37,659 bases of DNA. Source: an uncultured Holophagaceae bacterium (GTDB taxonomy: Bacteria; Acidobacteriota; Holophagae; Holophagales; Holophagaceae). The translations under genes were made by a program, and so were the position numbers. Below are positions 24,925 to 33,855 of this stretch, in pieces. How positions within the stretch are numbered: position 1 is the stretch's first letter; each line of letters begins with the position of its first letter. The notes under the pieces were generated by a model, which saw nothing but the letters and a program-made list of their open reading frames with translations, was not told the origin of the DNA and did no database searches. Location: positions 1 through 37,659 of the forward strand of contig CAIMFT010000185.1 in the NCBI GenBank assembly GCA_903840385.1. The letters run 5' to 3'.

Positions 24925-26292
24925 GTGTTTGGCAAGATTCAGCACATCCATTTCGTAGGCATCGGCGGCATCGGCATGTCCGGCATCGCCGAGGTCCTGG
25001 CCAACCTGGGCTACCGGATCTCCGGCTCAGACCTCAAGGAGAGTGCCGTCACCCTGCGCCTCCAGAGCCTGGGCATCGAGGTCCACATCGGCCACCATGG
25101 GGGGGCGATTGCAGGCGCTCAGGTGGTGGTCATCAGCTCGGCTGTGAAGGGGGACAACCCCGAGGTCGTGGCCGCCCACGCCGCCAAGGTCCCGGTGATC
25201 CCCCGCGGTGAGATGCTGGCGGAGCTGATGCGCATGAAGTACGGCATCGCCATCGCTGGCTCCCACGGCAAGACCACCACCACCGGCATGGTGGCGCAGG
25301 TGCTGAGCCAGGGCGGCATCGATCCCACCATCGTCATCGGTGGCAAGCTCGGCACCATCGGCAGCAACGCCAAGCTGGGCAAGGGCCCCTTCCTGGTGGC
25401 CGAGGCCGACGAGAGCGACGGCAGCTTCCTCATGCTGAATCCCACCCTCGCTGCCATCACCAACATCGACCGCGAGCACCTGGACCACTACAAGGACCTG
25501 GACGAGATCCAGGACGCCTTCGTGACCTTCGCCAACAAGGTGCCCTTCTTCGGCGCCGTCTTCCTCTGCATGGATGATGCGAACGCCGCCGCCGTGCGGC
25601 CCCGCCTCAAGCGCCGGGTGCACACCTACGGCACCCACCCCCAGGTGGACATCCGGGCCCGGGACATCCGCCAGGACGGTTTCACGACGCACTTCAAGCT
25701 CCGCGCCCACGGCGTGGACCTGGGCGCCTTCAGCCTGGGCGTCCCCGGCCACCACATGGTGCTCAACGCCCTGGCCGCCATCGGCATCGCTCTGGAGCTG
25801 GAGGTCGATCCCGAGCAGATCCGCGCCAGCCTCGCCAGCTTCACCGGCGCCGACCGCCGCTTCCAGCAGAAGGGCGAGAAGAACGGCATCCTCGTGGTGG
25901 ACGACTACGGCCACCACCCCACGGAGATCGCCGCCACCCTGGCCGCCGCCCGGGCCGGCTTCCCGGACCGCCGCATCGTGGCCGCCTTCCAGCCCCACCG
26001 CTACACCCGCACCAAGGCCCTACTGGAGGAGTTCGGCACCGCCTTCTTCGAGGCGGACGTGGTGGCCGTGACCGACATCTACCCGGCGGGCGAGCAGCCC
26101 ATCCAGGGCATCACCGGTGCCACGGTGGCTGAGACAATGCGCTCCCACGGCCAGAAGGAGGTCCATCTGGTGGGCCGCGTAGAGGACCTGCCCAAGGCCC
26201 TGCAGGGCTTCACCCGCAGCGGGGATCTGGTCATCACCTTCGGCGCGGGCTCCATCACCCAGGCCGGTTCCGCCTTCCTGAACCTGGCCTGA
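24925..26292 (+). CDS. murC: UDP-N-acetylmuramate--L-alanine ligase
   Basis: A 455-residue Mur ligase that adds the first amino acid, L-alanine, to UDP-MurNAc in peptidoglycan synthesis in the cytoplasm. GTG at 24925 gives [20 protein letters not shown], the standard MurC start; the open frame continues upstream, but that part overlaps the divergent gene and has no family match. Motifs in order are the UDP-binding [12 protein letters not shown] loop [10 protein letters not shown] near residue 112, [20 protein letters not shown] and [14 protein letters not shown], then AFQPHRYTR. All are well conserved, so the enzyme should be active. It is not beside other division/wall genes here; an M14 peptidase gene begins 2 bp after the stop. 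Confidence 0.97.
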   Translation: MFGKIQHIHFVGIGGIGMSGIAEVLANLGYRISGSDLKESAVTLRLQSLGIEVHIGHHGGAIAGAQVVVISSAVKGDNPEVVAAHAAKVPVIPRGEMLAELMRMKYGIAIAGSHGKTTTTGMVAQVLSQGGIDPTIVIGGKLGTIGSNAKLGKGPFLVAEADESDGSFLMLNPTLAAITNIDREHLDHYKDLDEIQDAFVTFANKVPFFGAVFLCMDDANAAAVRPRLKRRVHTYGTHPQVDIRARDIRQDGFTTHFKLRAHGVDLGAFSLGVPGHHMVLNALAAIGIALELEVDPEQIRASLASFTGADRRFQQKGEKNGILVVDDYGHHPTEIAATLAAARAGFPDRRIVAAFQPHRYTRTKALLEEFGTAFFEADVVAVTDIYPAGEQPIQGITGATVAETMRSHGQKEVHLVGRVEDLPKALQGFTRSGDLVITFGAGSITQAGSAFLNLA

Positions 26293-26294
26293 GC

Positions 26295-28913
26295 ATGGCT
26301 CTGCGGCCCCCGCCTGCCCTCATCGCCCTCCTTGCTGCGGCGCCCCTCGCCGCCGGCCTGCCCGCCGGGCTGCTCCCCGCTTCGGACCACCGCCCGGAAA
26401 TACCTGTACCGGCACTGGGGGCCCGCTACACCCCACACCACGAGCTGCTGGCCTATGCCCGCGCCCTGGCTGCCGCAGCACCGGACCGGGTGAAGCTGAC
26501 CACCCTCAACATCACCGAGGAAGGCCAGGAGCAGCCCTTCCTGGTGATCACCTCACCGGCCAACCTCCAGCGCCTCGACGCCCTGCGGGCCCTCAATGCC
26601 AAGCTGGCGGATCCCCGCACCTGCACCGAGGACGAGGCCAAGCGCATCACCGAGACCAGTCCTGTCTTTGTGTGGCTCGGGTACTCCGTCCACGGCGCCG
26701 AAGCCTCTGGCTCCGAAGCGGCCCTGGCCGTGGCCTACCACTTCGCCGCAGCCCGCTCACCGGCAGTGCTGAAGCAGCTCGACCAGGTGGTGCTCCTGCT
26801 GGACCTGACCCAGAACCCCGATGGCCGCGCCCGCCACCTGCAGGCCGTGGCCGAGGCCACCACGCCCTTCAATGTCAGCGATCCCCAGGACGCCCAGAAC
26901 ACTGCCCGCTGGCCCGGGGGCCGCTTCAACCACCGGCTCTTCGACCTGAACCGGGACTGGGCCTGGCAGACCCAGGGCGAGTCCCGGGCCAAGGTCGCCG
27001 AGTTCCTGCGCTGGCGACCCCAGGTGGTGGCGGATGTCCATGAGATGTGGCCCGAGACCACCTACTACTTCCCGCCCACCATGCAGCCCATCCACGAGGC
27101 CCTGCCTGGGGCCGCCGCCAACCGCTGGCAGGCCACCTTCGGCAGGGGGCTCGCCGAGGCCTTCGACGCCCGGGGCTGGGCCTACTTCCGCCGGGATGTG
27201 TTCGACCTGTTCTACCCCGGCTACGGCGACACCTGGCCCACCTTCCATGGGGCCGTGGGCATGACCTTCGAGGCTGCGGGCCAGTCGGGGCTGGCCTACA
27301 AGCGCCTGGATGGCGAGAACGCCACCCTGGTGGACCGCATCCAGCGCCACACGGCCGCCAGCCTGGCCACGGTGGCCACCGCCGCGACGGAGCGCCAAGG
27401 TCTGCTCTGGGACTTCCAGCGCACCCGGCGTGAGCGCGTCGCACTGGGTGACCGGGCTGGCGCCTTCCTGCTGGCCGAGGGCGAGGATCCGGGGCGCACC
27501 CGCGCCCTGGTGGCCCTCCTGGAGCGCAGCGGCCTGGAGGTGCAGCGCACCGCCGCCGACCTGCCCACGGATGGACTCGAACCCATCGGCCTGGCCCGCA
27601 CCGCCACCCTGCCCGCCGGCAGCTACGTGGTGGCCCTGGATCAGCCCAGCGGCGGCCTCGCCCAGGCCCTGCTGGAGGGCGAAGCCAAGATGGGCCCCAA
27701 GCCCACCTACGACCTCTCCGCCTGGAGCCTGCCCCTGGCCTTCCACGTGCCCGCCTGGCGCGCGAAGACGAAGCCCAAGGTCGCCGTCACCAGCCCAGCC
27801 CCTATGCCGCCCGCAGAGGTCCCCGAAGCCAAGTGGGGCTACCTCCTGCCCGCTGGCCGCGAAGGCGTCGAGAAGACCCTCGCCGCCCTGCTCCTGGAGG
27901 GCTTCAAGGCCACGGCCCTGGCGGAGCCCGCCAAGCTGCGGGACGAAACCCTGGATGCCGGCACCATCATCCTGCCCCTGCGCACCAACGCCGCCAACCT
28001 GCGCACCCGGCTGCTGGAGCTGGCCCGCCAGAACGGTCACCCGGTGCTGGCCACAGACACAGCCTCGATGGCCTCGGGCCCGGACCTGGGCTCGAACCGC
28101 ACCCTGCTCCTGAAGGCGCCCCGCATCGCCATCCTCATGGACCGGCCAGCCCATGCCACGGCCTTCGGAGCCCTGGCGCACACCCTCACGGAAGCGGGTC
28201 TGCCCTATGTGCAGCTGCGCGCCGACCGCCTGGGCAGCACCTCCCTGGCCCGCTTCACCCATGTGGTGCTCGTGGACGACGGCGCCCAGGGCAAGGCTTG
28301 GCAGAAGACCCTGGGCGAGGGCGGCGCCACCAAGCTGAAGGCCTGGCTCCAGGAGGGCGGCAGCCTGCTGGCCTTCCAGGGTGGGGCGGCCTACGCCTCC
28401 CGGGCGGGCCTCACCACCACCGGCTTCCACCTCCTGAGCAAGGAAGCCGAGGCGGCCCGGCTCAAGGAGAAGGATCCCAAGTACGAGGCCCCCAAGGCCG
28501 ACCCGGCGGAACTGGTGCTGCCCTGGGACAAGCGGGAGGACCGCACCCTGGCCGAGAGCATCCCCGGCGCCTACCTGAAGGCCCGGGTGGACGGCAGTCA
28601 CCCCCTGGCCTGGGGCCTCCACGCCCCACAGGGCGCCGCCGTGCTGGATGTCAACGATCCCATCCTCGAGCTGAGCGTCGGCGGCGAGAACCCGGTCCAC
28701 TACGCCAAGGAGGACCTGAAGGTCTCCGGCCTCCTCCCCAAGGCCCTGGAGGCCCGCCTGCAGCAGAGTGCCTACGCCCTGCGGGAGCACTCCGGCCCAG
28801 GCACGGTGATCCTGGTGGCGGGGGATCCGGTCTTCCGGGCCCAGACGCCCTTCACCCGGCGCCTGCTCTTCAACGCCATTTTCTTCGGCGCCTACCGCCC
28901 CACCCCGGAGTAG
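26295..28913 (+). CDS. Exported M14-family zinc carboxypeptidase-like protein
   Basis: An 872-residue protein with an N-terminal hydrophobic export signal (ALIALLAAAPLAAGLPAG). The catalytic domain, about residues 45-350, shows zinc ligands His133 and Glu136 in YSVHGAEASGSEAAL, the third ligand His249 in VVADVHEMWPETTYYF, and the likely general base Glu326 in MTFEAAGQSG. NPDGRARHLQ and FDLNRDWAW are also typical of M14 enzymes. The remaining 500 residues include a region similar to a class I glutamine amidotransferase-like fold near 610-720 (LTHVVLVDDGAQ-like stretch, LLAFQGGAAYAS) as seen in other long M14 proteins. It would cleave peptides in the periplasm or outside. It is tightly packed behind murC, so a role in wall-peptide recycling is possible but unproven. 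Confidence 0.87.
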   Translation: MALRPPPALIALLAAAPLAAGLPAGLLPASDHRPEIPVPALGARYTPHHELLAYARALAAAAPDRVKLTTLNITEEGQEQPFLVITSPANLQRLDALRALNAKLADPRTCTEDEAKRITETSPVFVWLGYSVHGAEASGSEAALAVAYHFAAARSPAVLKQLDQVVLLLDLTQNPDGRARHLQAVAEATTPFNVSDPQDAQNTARWPGGRFNHRLFDLNRDWAWQTQGESRAKVAEFLRWRPQVVADVHEMWPETTYYFPPTMQPIHEALPGAAANRWQATFGRGLAEAFDARGWAYFRRDVFDLFYPGYGDTWPTFHGAVGMTFEAAGQSGLAYKRLDGENATLVDRIQRHTAASLATVATAATERQGLLWDFQRTRRERVALGDRAGAFLLAEGEDPGRTRALVALLERSGLEVQRTAADLPTDGLEPIGLARTATLPAGSYVVALDQPSGGLAQALLEGEAKMGPKPTYDLSAWSLPLAFHVPAWRAKTKPKVAVTSPAPMPPAEVPEAKWGYLLPAGREGVEKTLAALLLEGFKATALAEPAKLRDETLDAGTIILPLRTNAANLRTRLLELARQNGHPVLATDTASMASGPDLGSNRTLLLKAPRIAILMDRPAHATAFGALAHTLTEAGLPYVQLRADRLGSTSLARFTHVVLVDDGAQGKAWQKTLGEGGATKLKAWLQEGGSLLAFQGGAAYASRAGLTTTGFHLLSKEAEAARLKEKDPKYEAPKADPAELVLPWDKREDRTLAESIPGAYLKARVDGSHPLAWGLHAPQGAAVLDVNDPILELSVGGENPVHYAKEDLKVSGLLPKALEARLQQSAYALREHSGPGTVILVAGDPVFRAQTPFTRRLLFNAIFFGAYRPTPE

Positions 28914-28921
28914 AGGTCACC

Positions 28922-29491
28922 ATGGGCCAGAGCTACACCCTCGCCATCACCGGAGCTTCGGGCTCGGCCTTCGGCGTGGCCGTGCTCAGGCGCCTGTCTG
29001 CCAACCCCGCTGTGGAGCGCGTCGCCCTGCTGCTGTCGCCCACCGGGAAGCGCTGCCTCCACGACGAGGCCGGCCTGACCCCGAAGGACCTCGCGGCCCT
29101 GCCCAAGGTCTCGCTGCGGGACGAGCGGGACCTGGGGGCCGACATCTCGTCAGGCTCCTTCCGCCAGGACGGCATGGTCCTCATCCCCTGCAGCGCCGGG
29201 GCCCTGGGCCGCATCGCCGCCGGCACCAGCGAGACCCTGGTGAGCCGCGCTGCCGATGTGTGCCTCAAGGAGCGCCGCCCGCTGGTGCTCTGCCTGCGCG
29301 AGACGCCGCTGAACCGCATCCACCTGGAGAACATGCTGCGGGTCCACGATGCCGGCGCCATCGTCATGCCCCTCATGCCCGGCTACTACAGCAACCCCGA
29401 GACCATCCAGGACCTCTGCGACACCTTTGCCACCCGCGTGCTCGATCAACTGGGCCTCTCCGAAGCCGACGCGCGGCGCTGGAAGGGCTGA
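28922..29491 (+). CDS. ubiX: Flavin prenyltransferase UbiX
   Basis: A 189-residue enzyme that joins dimethylallyl phosphate to FMN, making the prenylated flavin cofactor of UbiD decarboxylases. The N-terminal LAITGASGSAFGVAVLRRL is the FMN-binding start. SSGSFRQDGMVLIPCSAGAL corresponds to the conserved GSF/PCS segment, followed by GRIAAGTSETLVSRAADV, and RPLVLCLRETPLNRIHLENM is the family signature. The C-terminal MPGYYSNPETIQDLCDTF is also typical. Length is normal. It starts 9 bp after the M14 gene with GAGGT upstream. No ubiD is in the window. It is probably the last gene of the murC operon, with the fold-back repeat at 29521 behind it. Confidence 0.94.
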   Translation: MGQSYTLAITGASGSAFGVAVLRRLSANPAVERVALLLSPTGKRCLHDEAGLTPKDLAALPKVSLRDERDLGADISSGSFRQDGMVLIPCSAGALGRIAAGTSETLVSRAADVCLKERRPLVLCLRETPLNRIHLENMLRVHDAGAIVMPLMPGYYSNPETIQDLCDTFATRVLDQLGLSEADARRWKG

Positions 29492-29520
29492 GTCAGGTAC
29501 TTGGTCAAAAGATAAAGAAT

Positions 29521-29602
29521 CACCGCCATGGCGCCAAGAAGCCAAGAACTGCACGGAAGAGCTTCTGCCTTTTTTCTTGGCGTTCTTGGCGCCTTGGCGG
29601 TG
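29521..29602. repeat. Inverted pair of 9-nt arrays (CGCCAAG type), near-perfect 28/29-bp stem
   Basis: The left arm at 29521-29548 begins CACCGCCATGGCGCCAAG. The right arm at 29574-29602 consists of units TTCTTGGCG, TTCTTGGCG and CCTTGGCGG plus TG. The arms pair with one mismatch and one 1-nt bulge around a 25-nt loop. It lies between convergent ubiX and ftsX and could terminate both. The right side is followed by CTTTTTG, a short T-run for the plus strand. The unit is shared with the array at 16727-16762. Confidence 0.75.
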
Positions 29603-29655
29603 AAGGCTTTTTGCCTTCTTCCGCATTGCAAATTGATCTTGAGCTCCCGAATGAA

Positions 29656-30585
29656 CTAGGCTCCGCCTTCCAGGAGCGCCCGGTCCTGGCGCTGGGCTCG
29701 GCGGGTGGACCAGAAGGCCCAGAGGGCACCCAGGGCACCAGTGCTGGCCCCCAGTGCGGCCAGCAGGCTCATGCTGGCGGCGGAGAAGAAGCCCAGGCGG
29801 GCCATCTCCACCAGCATGGGCGAGAGGCTGCCGACGCCCCGGGAGATGGGTAGCCAGACTGCGAAGAGGCCCAGGATGGCCAGCAGGCTGCCAGTCAGGC
29901 CGAGGACGGCGCCCTCCAGCAGCAGAGGGGTGCGGATGAAGCCTTCGGAGGCCCCCACCAGCCGCATGATGGTGATCTCATCCTCCCGGGCCAGCAGGCT
30001 CATGCGGATGACCGTGCCGGTGGCGAAGCCAGCGGCAATCAGGAGCAGCAGGCCGAAGCCACCCAGGGCGGAGCGCAGCATCCGGGCCAGGCGCTGGAGG
30101 CTGTCCAGGCGCTCCTGGTCCACCAGCACATCGCCCACGCCCGGCAGGCTCCGCAGGCTGCGGCCCACCTCAACGGCCCGGCCCCCATCGGCGAGGTCCC
30201 GGCGCAGGGTCAGCTCCAGGCTCTCGGGCAGGGCATCGAGGCCCGCAGCCTCCAGCAGCACGCCCGCATCCCGGGTGGCGGCGAGGAAGCGGCGGCGGTT
30301 CTCATCAGCGCTGACGCGGTGCACTAACTGAAAGCGCGGGTCCCGACGCAGGCGGCCTTCGGCCTCCTCCAGGCTGCGCCCCTCGCCCGCATAGACCACC
30401 ACCTTGGCCAGGCCTTCCAGCTTGGTGACAAAGCGGCCCAGGCTCTCGGCGGCCAGCAGGCCGCCCCCGGCCAGGAGCAGGCCTGAAGCGAGGGTCAGCA
30501 CGGCCAGGGCGTGCTGACCCCGGTGCCGATAGAGGTCCTGGAAGACCTCCTGCAGCAGCAGGCCCAGCAGGCGGAGACCCTTCAC
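29656..30585 (-). CDS. ftsX: Cell division permease-like protein FtsX
   Basis: A 309-residue four-TM protein. In the order expected for FtsX there is a cytoplasmic N-terminus (MKGLRLLGLLLQEVFQDLYR), TM1 about 22-47, a large extracytoplasmic domain about 48-165, then TM2 (about 173-195), TM3 (about 217-245) and TM4 (about 268-292). The diagnostic segment after TM2 is DEITIMRLVGASEGFIRTPL, including the MxLVGA motif of FtsX. With the ATPase FtsE it regulates peptidoglycan hydrolases at the division site. No ftsE lies beside it in the window; the gene upstream encodes a lipoprotein and overlaps by 4 bp. The position of ftsE elsewhere is expected. Other FtsX-superfamily permeases (MacB type) are longer. 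Confidence 0.9.
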   Translation of the reverse strand: MKGLRLLGLLLQEVFQDLYRHRGQHALAVLTLASGLLLAGGGLLAAESLGRFVTKLEGLAKVVVYAGEGRSLEEAEGRLRRDPRFQLVHRVSADENRRRFLAATRDAGVLLEAAGLDALPESLELTLRRDLADGGRAVEVGRSLRSLPGVGDVLVDQERLDSLQRLARMLRSALGGFGLLLLIAAGFATGTVIRMSLLAREDEITIMRLVGASEGFIRTPLLLEGAVLGLTGSLLAILGLFAVWLPISRGVGSLSPMLVEMARLGFFSAASMSLLAALGASTGALGALWAFWSTRRAQRQDRALLEGGA

Positions 30586-31655
30586 GAAGCGTTACCGTCG
30601 ATGGCCACGCCCTTCACCACGGAACCCGTGGGGGCCAGGATGGACTTGGCGGCACTGCCGGCCATGGGCTGCTTCCAGACGTAGAAGGTGCCTGCGCCCA
30701 CGGTGCCAGTCCCCTTGAGGCCCACCAGCCAGTCCCGGTTGCCGGCGTGGGTGAGCACCCGGATATCCGGCTGTCCGGTGGCGCTGCCCAGGGTGAGGTA
30801 GGGGGCCTGGTTGTAGGACAAGCCGAACTGGCCTGTGCGGAACACCTGGATGGGCGAGGCGGTGCTGGCGGCATCGGTGTTGTGGCGCCCCACGAACAGG
30901 TAGCCGTTGGCGGTGTCGAGGGCGAGGACGCCGTACTTCCCCAGGGCTGTCGAGCTGCCAAGGATCACGTCCGTGGCACCGAAGGAGGTGGCGCTCCCCC
31001 GCCGGAGGCGTGGGCCAGTGAGGGCCTCGATGCCGACGGTGCCGCCATCCAGGAAGAACCCATAGACCACCCCCGAGGCAGCGACCACGCCGGTGCCGCC
31101 GCTGTCACTGCTGTTCTGCAGCGCCTGGAGCGTCACGGAGGCATCCTGGCCCTGAGCGCTGGCGCTGGCGACCACCCAGATCTGGGTGCTGCTGTCGCCA
31201 TTTTCGGTGATGTAGAGGGTGTTGTTCTGGGAGTCCAGGGCCACCTGGCCAAACTTCCCATTGGTGAGCCGGCCGGTGTTGGAGAGGGCGAAGGAGACCA
31301 CCTCGGCGCTGGGCACCGAGCCGGTCTGGGTGCGGATGCTGCTCACCCGCACGATGGTGCCGGTCTCGGAGACCAGATAGAGCACCCCCCGCTGGCTGTC
31401 GAAGCAGACGCCACCCCAGGCCAGGGCGGTGACCTTGGTGAAGAGGGTCGAGCTGATTCGGTACGTGGGCGCCAGGGTGGCGGTGCTGTCGTAGAGGGTG
31501 CCGAGGTCCTTCCAGACGAACACCTGGCTGGTGGTGGAGTCAAAGGCGTACAGGGCGGCGCCGCTGGTGCCACCACTGGCATCGGTGGTCTCCTTGCAGC
31601 CGGTGAGCAGGAGCAGGCAGGAGGCCACAAGGCTGAACAAGAAGCGCAGGGTCAT
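30582..31655 (-). CDS. Lipoprotein with probable beta-propeller-like repeats
   Basis: A 357-residue protein with a lipoprotein signal: MTLRFLFSLVASCLLLLTGC, in which LLTGC is the lipobox and Cys20 the lipidated residue. The mature part is rich in Gly, Ser, Thr and Val and holds several similar blocks such as GVCFDSQRGVLYLVSETGTI, GQVALDSQNNTLYITENGD and GVLALDTANGYLFVGRHNTD. These are blade-like strands of NHL/SMP-type beta-propellers. No catalytic motif is seen. It probably sits in the outer membrane or periplasmic face and binds a partner or ligand. It is the middle gene of a three-gene minus-strand operon, 7 bp after the DUF4388 gene and overlapping ftsX by 4 bp. The exact function is unknown. 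Confidence 0.8.
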   Translation of the reverse strand: MTLRFLFSLVASCLLLLTGCKETTDASGGTSGAALYAFDSTTSQVFVWKDLGTLYDSTATLAPTYRISSTLFTKVTALAWGGVCFDSQRGVLYLVSETGTIVRVSSIRTQTGSVPSAEVVSFALSNTGRLTNGKFGQVALDSQNNTLYITENGDSSTQIWVVASASAQGQDASVTLQALQNSSDSGGTGVVAASGVVYGFFLDGGTVGIEALTGPRLRRGSATSFGATDVILGSSTALGKYGVLALDTANGYLFVGRHNTDAASTASPIQVFRTGQFGLSYNQAPYLTLGSATGQPDIRVLTHAGNRDWLVGLKGTGTVGAGTFYVWKQPMAGSAAKSILAPTGSVVKGVAIDGNAS

Positions 31656-31662
31656 CGGAATC

Positions 31663-32607
31663 CTATCGGGTGGCGAAGAGGGCCTTCAGCTGGGCGTTAA
31701 GGTTGCGCACGGTGTCCGCAGCGCAGCCCGCCTCCACAGCCCCCCGGCTGACCGCCAGGGCCAGGGCCTTGACAGCCTCGGGGCCTTCTCCGTTGTTGAT
31801 GGCCTGGGTGGCCTGGGCCTGCAGCTGATTCACCATGCCGTGGTACGGCTCCGGCAGCGCCGCCTTGGCGGTCTGGGCGATGCGCTGGGCGTAGTTCATG
31901 AGCTTGACCATGCGCTGGGGGTCCACCGCAGCGGCGGGCAGGGCCGGTGCTGCAGGCGGCGCAGCAGGGACCTCCACAGTGGCTTCCGGCACAGGTGGCG
32001 CCTCCCCAGCAGCGGGGGCCGTCACCGGGACAGGGTCCTCGGCCAGGGGGGGACGCCCGGAGCGGATGCCCTTCATGGCCACGAGGCCCGCCAGCACAAG
32101 TCCATAGAGGTCCTTGGCCAGGTCCAGCGGGGGCTGGCCGGCCAGCTCCGCCAGCTCGGCCACGGAGCAGTAGCCAGTCGCCACGGCCAGCAGGCTGGTC
32201 TCCCGGGGCCCGATGCCCTCCGGCACCTCGCCCGGCAGCAGGGTGGACACCGGGTAGAGATCCAGGGAGGGGATCTTCTGGCTGAGGATCCGCCACTCAT
32301 CCATCCGCTCCCCAAAGGCCATCAGGAGGGAGCCGTTGGGGCGGGTCAGGGTGGTGGGAACCTCGGCGGAAGAGGCCTCGAAGTGGTAGCGGCCATCCAG
32401 CCACATGGCCACTTCCAGCAGGGCCTCGAGGCCCTCGGCGGAGGGGGTCTCGGCATGGACCAGCCGCCCTTCCTTCAGGTAGATTCGGGCCCGCCGGGCC
32501 TCCTGCTGGACATGGAAGCACCCGGACTTCCCACTGCGTCCCACCAGCTGGATGATGTCCGCCAGGGGTGCCTCGCGCATGGAGCCTTGGATAACGCCCT
32601 GGGACAT
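31663..32607 (-). CDS. DUF4388 (PATAN)-domain protein
   Basis: A 314-residue cytoplasmic protein. The N-terminal 100 residues match the DUF4388/PATAN domain: IQGSMREAPLADIIQLVGRS, KSGCFHVQQEARRARIYLKEGRLVHAET with the typical GxxxLxxLL-like follow-up, and MWLDGRYHFEASSAEVPTTL. The middle (about 130-180) is helical with LDLAKDLYGLVLAGLV. Residues about 185-230 form a Pro/Ala/Val-rich linker. The C-terminal 80 residues are helical (MVKLMNYAQRIAQTAKAALP). PATAN proteins are common in Acidobacteriota, Myxococcota and cyanobacteria and often work with receivers and small GTPases. The start ATG at 32607 has AGGAAGG upstream. It heads the operon with the lipoprotein and ftsX and is divergent from the riboflavin gene. 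Confidence 0.85.
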   Translation of the reverse strand: MSQGVIQGSMREAPLADIIQLVGRSGKSGCFHVQQEARRARIYLKEGRLVHAETPSAEGLEALLEVAMWLDGRYHFEASSAEVPTTLTRPNGSLLMAFGERMDEWRILSQKIPSLDLYPVSTLLPGEVPEGIGPRETSLLAVATGYCSVAELAELAGQPPLDLAKDLYGLVLAGLVAMKGIRSGRPPLAEDPVPVTAPAAGEAPPVPEATVEVPAAPPAAPALPAAAVDPQRMVKLMNYAQRIAQTAKAALPEPYHGMVNQLQAQATQAINNGEGPEAVKALALAVSRGAVEAGCAADTVRNLNAQLKALFATR

Positions 32608-32701
32608 ATAACCTTCCTAAGGAGTGGGAGGGGGAACGCCAAACCTTACCACGGAGTGCGCCCTTCCCCCCGGCGGGTTCCTGAGCGATGCTGGGGGTTC
32701 C

Positions 32702-33817
32702 ATGAATCAGCCGCCGCCCTCTCCTTTCGCCCCCATTGAAGATGCCATCGAAGCCATCCGGCAGGGCCGGATGGTGGTGGTGGTGGATGACGAAGACCGG
32801 GAGAACGAGGGCGACCTCACCCTGGCCGCCGAGCATGTGACGCCCGAGGCCATTGCCTTCATGGCCACCCACGGCCGGGGCCTGATCTGCGCCGCTCTGG
32901 AGGGACCCCTCCTGGACCGCCTGCAGATCCCACTCATGGTGCGGGACAACACCAGCCCCTTCGAGACCGCCTTCTGCGTGTCCGTCGAGGCCCGGGAAGG
33001 CACCACCACAGGCATCAGTGCCCAGGATCGGGCCCGGACCATCCAGGCCCTCATCGCCCCGGAGGCCCGGCCCCAGCACTTCGTCAAGCCCGGCCATGTC
33101 TTCCCCCTCCGGGCCCGGCCCGGGGGCGTCCTGACCCGCACCGGCCAGACCGAGGCCAGCGTGGACCTGGCCCGCCTGGCGGGCCTGCACCCCAGCGGCG
33201 TCATCTGCGAGATCATGAAGGATGACGGCACCATGGCCCGGGTCCCGGATCTGGTGCCCTTCTGCCGCCAGCACGGCCTGCTCCTGGTGACCGTGGCCGA
33301 CCTGGTGGCCTACCGCCTCCGCCAGGAGCCCCTGGTCCGGCCCCTCGAGGTCCGCGCCATGGCCAGCGAGTGGGGCCGGCTGCAAGTCCACCGCTTCCAG
33401 AGCCTGCTGGACGGCGGCAGCCACCTGGCCTTCGTCCTCGGGGACCTGGCCCAGCAGGAGGCGCCCCTGGTCCGGGTCCACGTGGAGACCCTGCCGGATG
33501 ACCTCCACGGCTTCGAGAGCGGCCTCTTCCAGAAGGCCATGGGGGCGCTGGCAAAGGAAGGCTGCGGTGCCCTGGTCTACCTGCGCCGCCATGCCCACAC
33601 CCCGGGCGTTGCGGAGGAGGGCCAAGCCCCGCCCCAGGCCATGAGCGACCGGGACTTCGGCGTGGGTGCCCAGATCCTGCGCCAGCTGGGCATCGGAAAA
33701 ATGCGCCTCCTCAGCCGCCACGAAACGAAGTACATTGGCCTGCGTGGCTTCGGCCTCGACCTCTGCGCCCATGTGCCTCTGGAACCCTCCGGAACCCAGC
33801 CGGCCCCGGACCAGCCC
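32702..33817 (+). CDS. ribB: RibBX-type protein: DHBP synthase fused to a degenerate GTP cyclohydrolase II-like domain
   Basis: A protein of about 371 residues. The N-terminal domain (1-210) is 3,4-dihydroxy-2-butanone-4-phosphate synthase, which makes the four-carbon precursor of riboflavin from ribulose-5-phosphate. Its motifs are VVVVDDEDRENEGDLTLAA, ATHGRGLIC, TTTGISAQDRARTIQAL and the long segment from FVKPGHVFPLRARPGGVLTR to TEASVDLARLAGLHPSGVIC. The C-terminal domain (about 215-355) has the GTP cyclohydrolase II outline (ending DFGVGAQILRQLGIGKMRLL), but its zinc site is gone: the region RVHVETLPDDLHGFESG has none of the three cysteines of the usual HSECLTGDxxGSxxCDC motif. This matches RibBX proteins described in Proteobacteria, in which only RibB activity remains. 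A separate ribA is then required. The start ATG at 32702 fits the family better than an upstream in-frame ATG. The stop codon is TAA at 33818-33820. Confidence 0.9.
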
Positions 33818-33855
33818 TAAGCGAAGCCGCAACCCCGACCCTGAAAGGAGTCTTC

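Noticed and set aside
26757..28790. Open frame of 677 codons antisense to the M14 peptidase
   Set aside because: Shadow of a strongly supported gene; Gly/Gln/Leu-rich without domain signals.
32608..32701. FMN riboswitch upstream of the RibBX gene
   Set aside because: Only 94 bp are available between divergent starts, and no RFN-like conserved blocks are visible.
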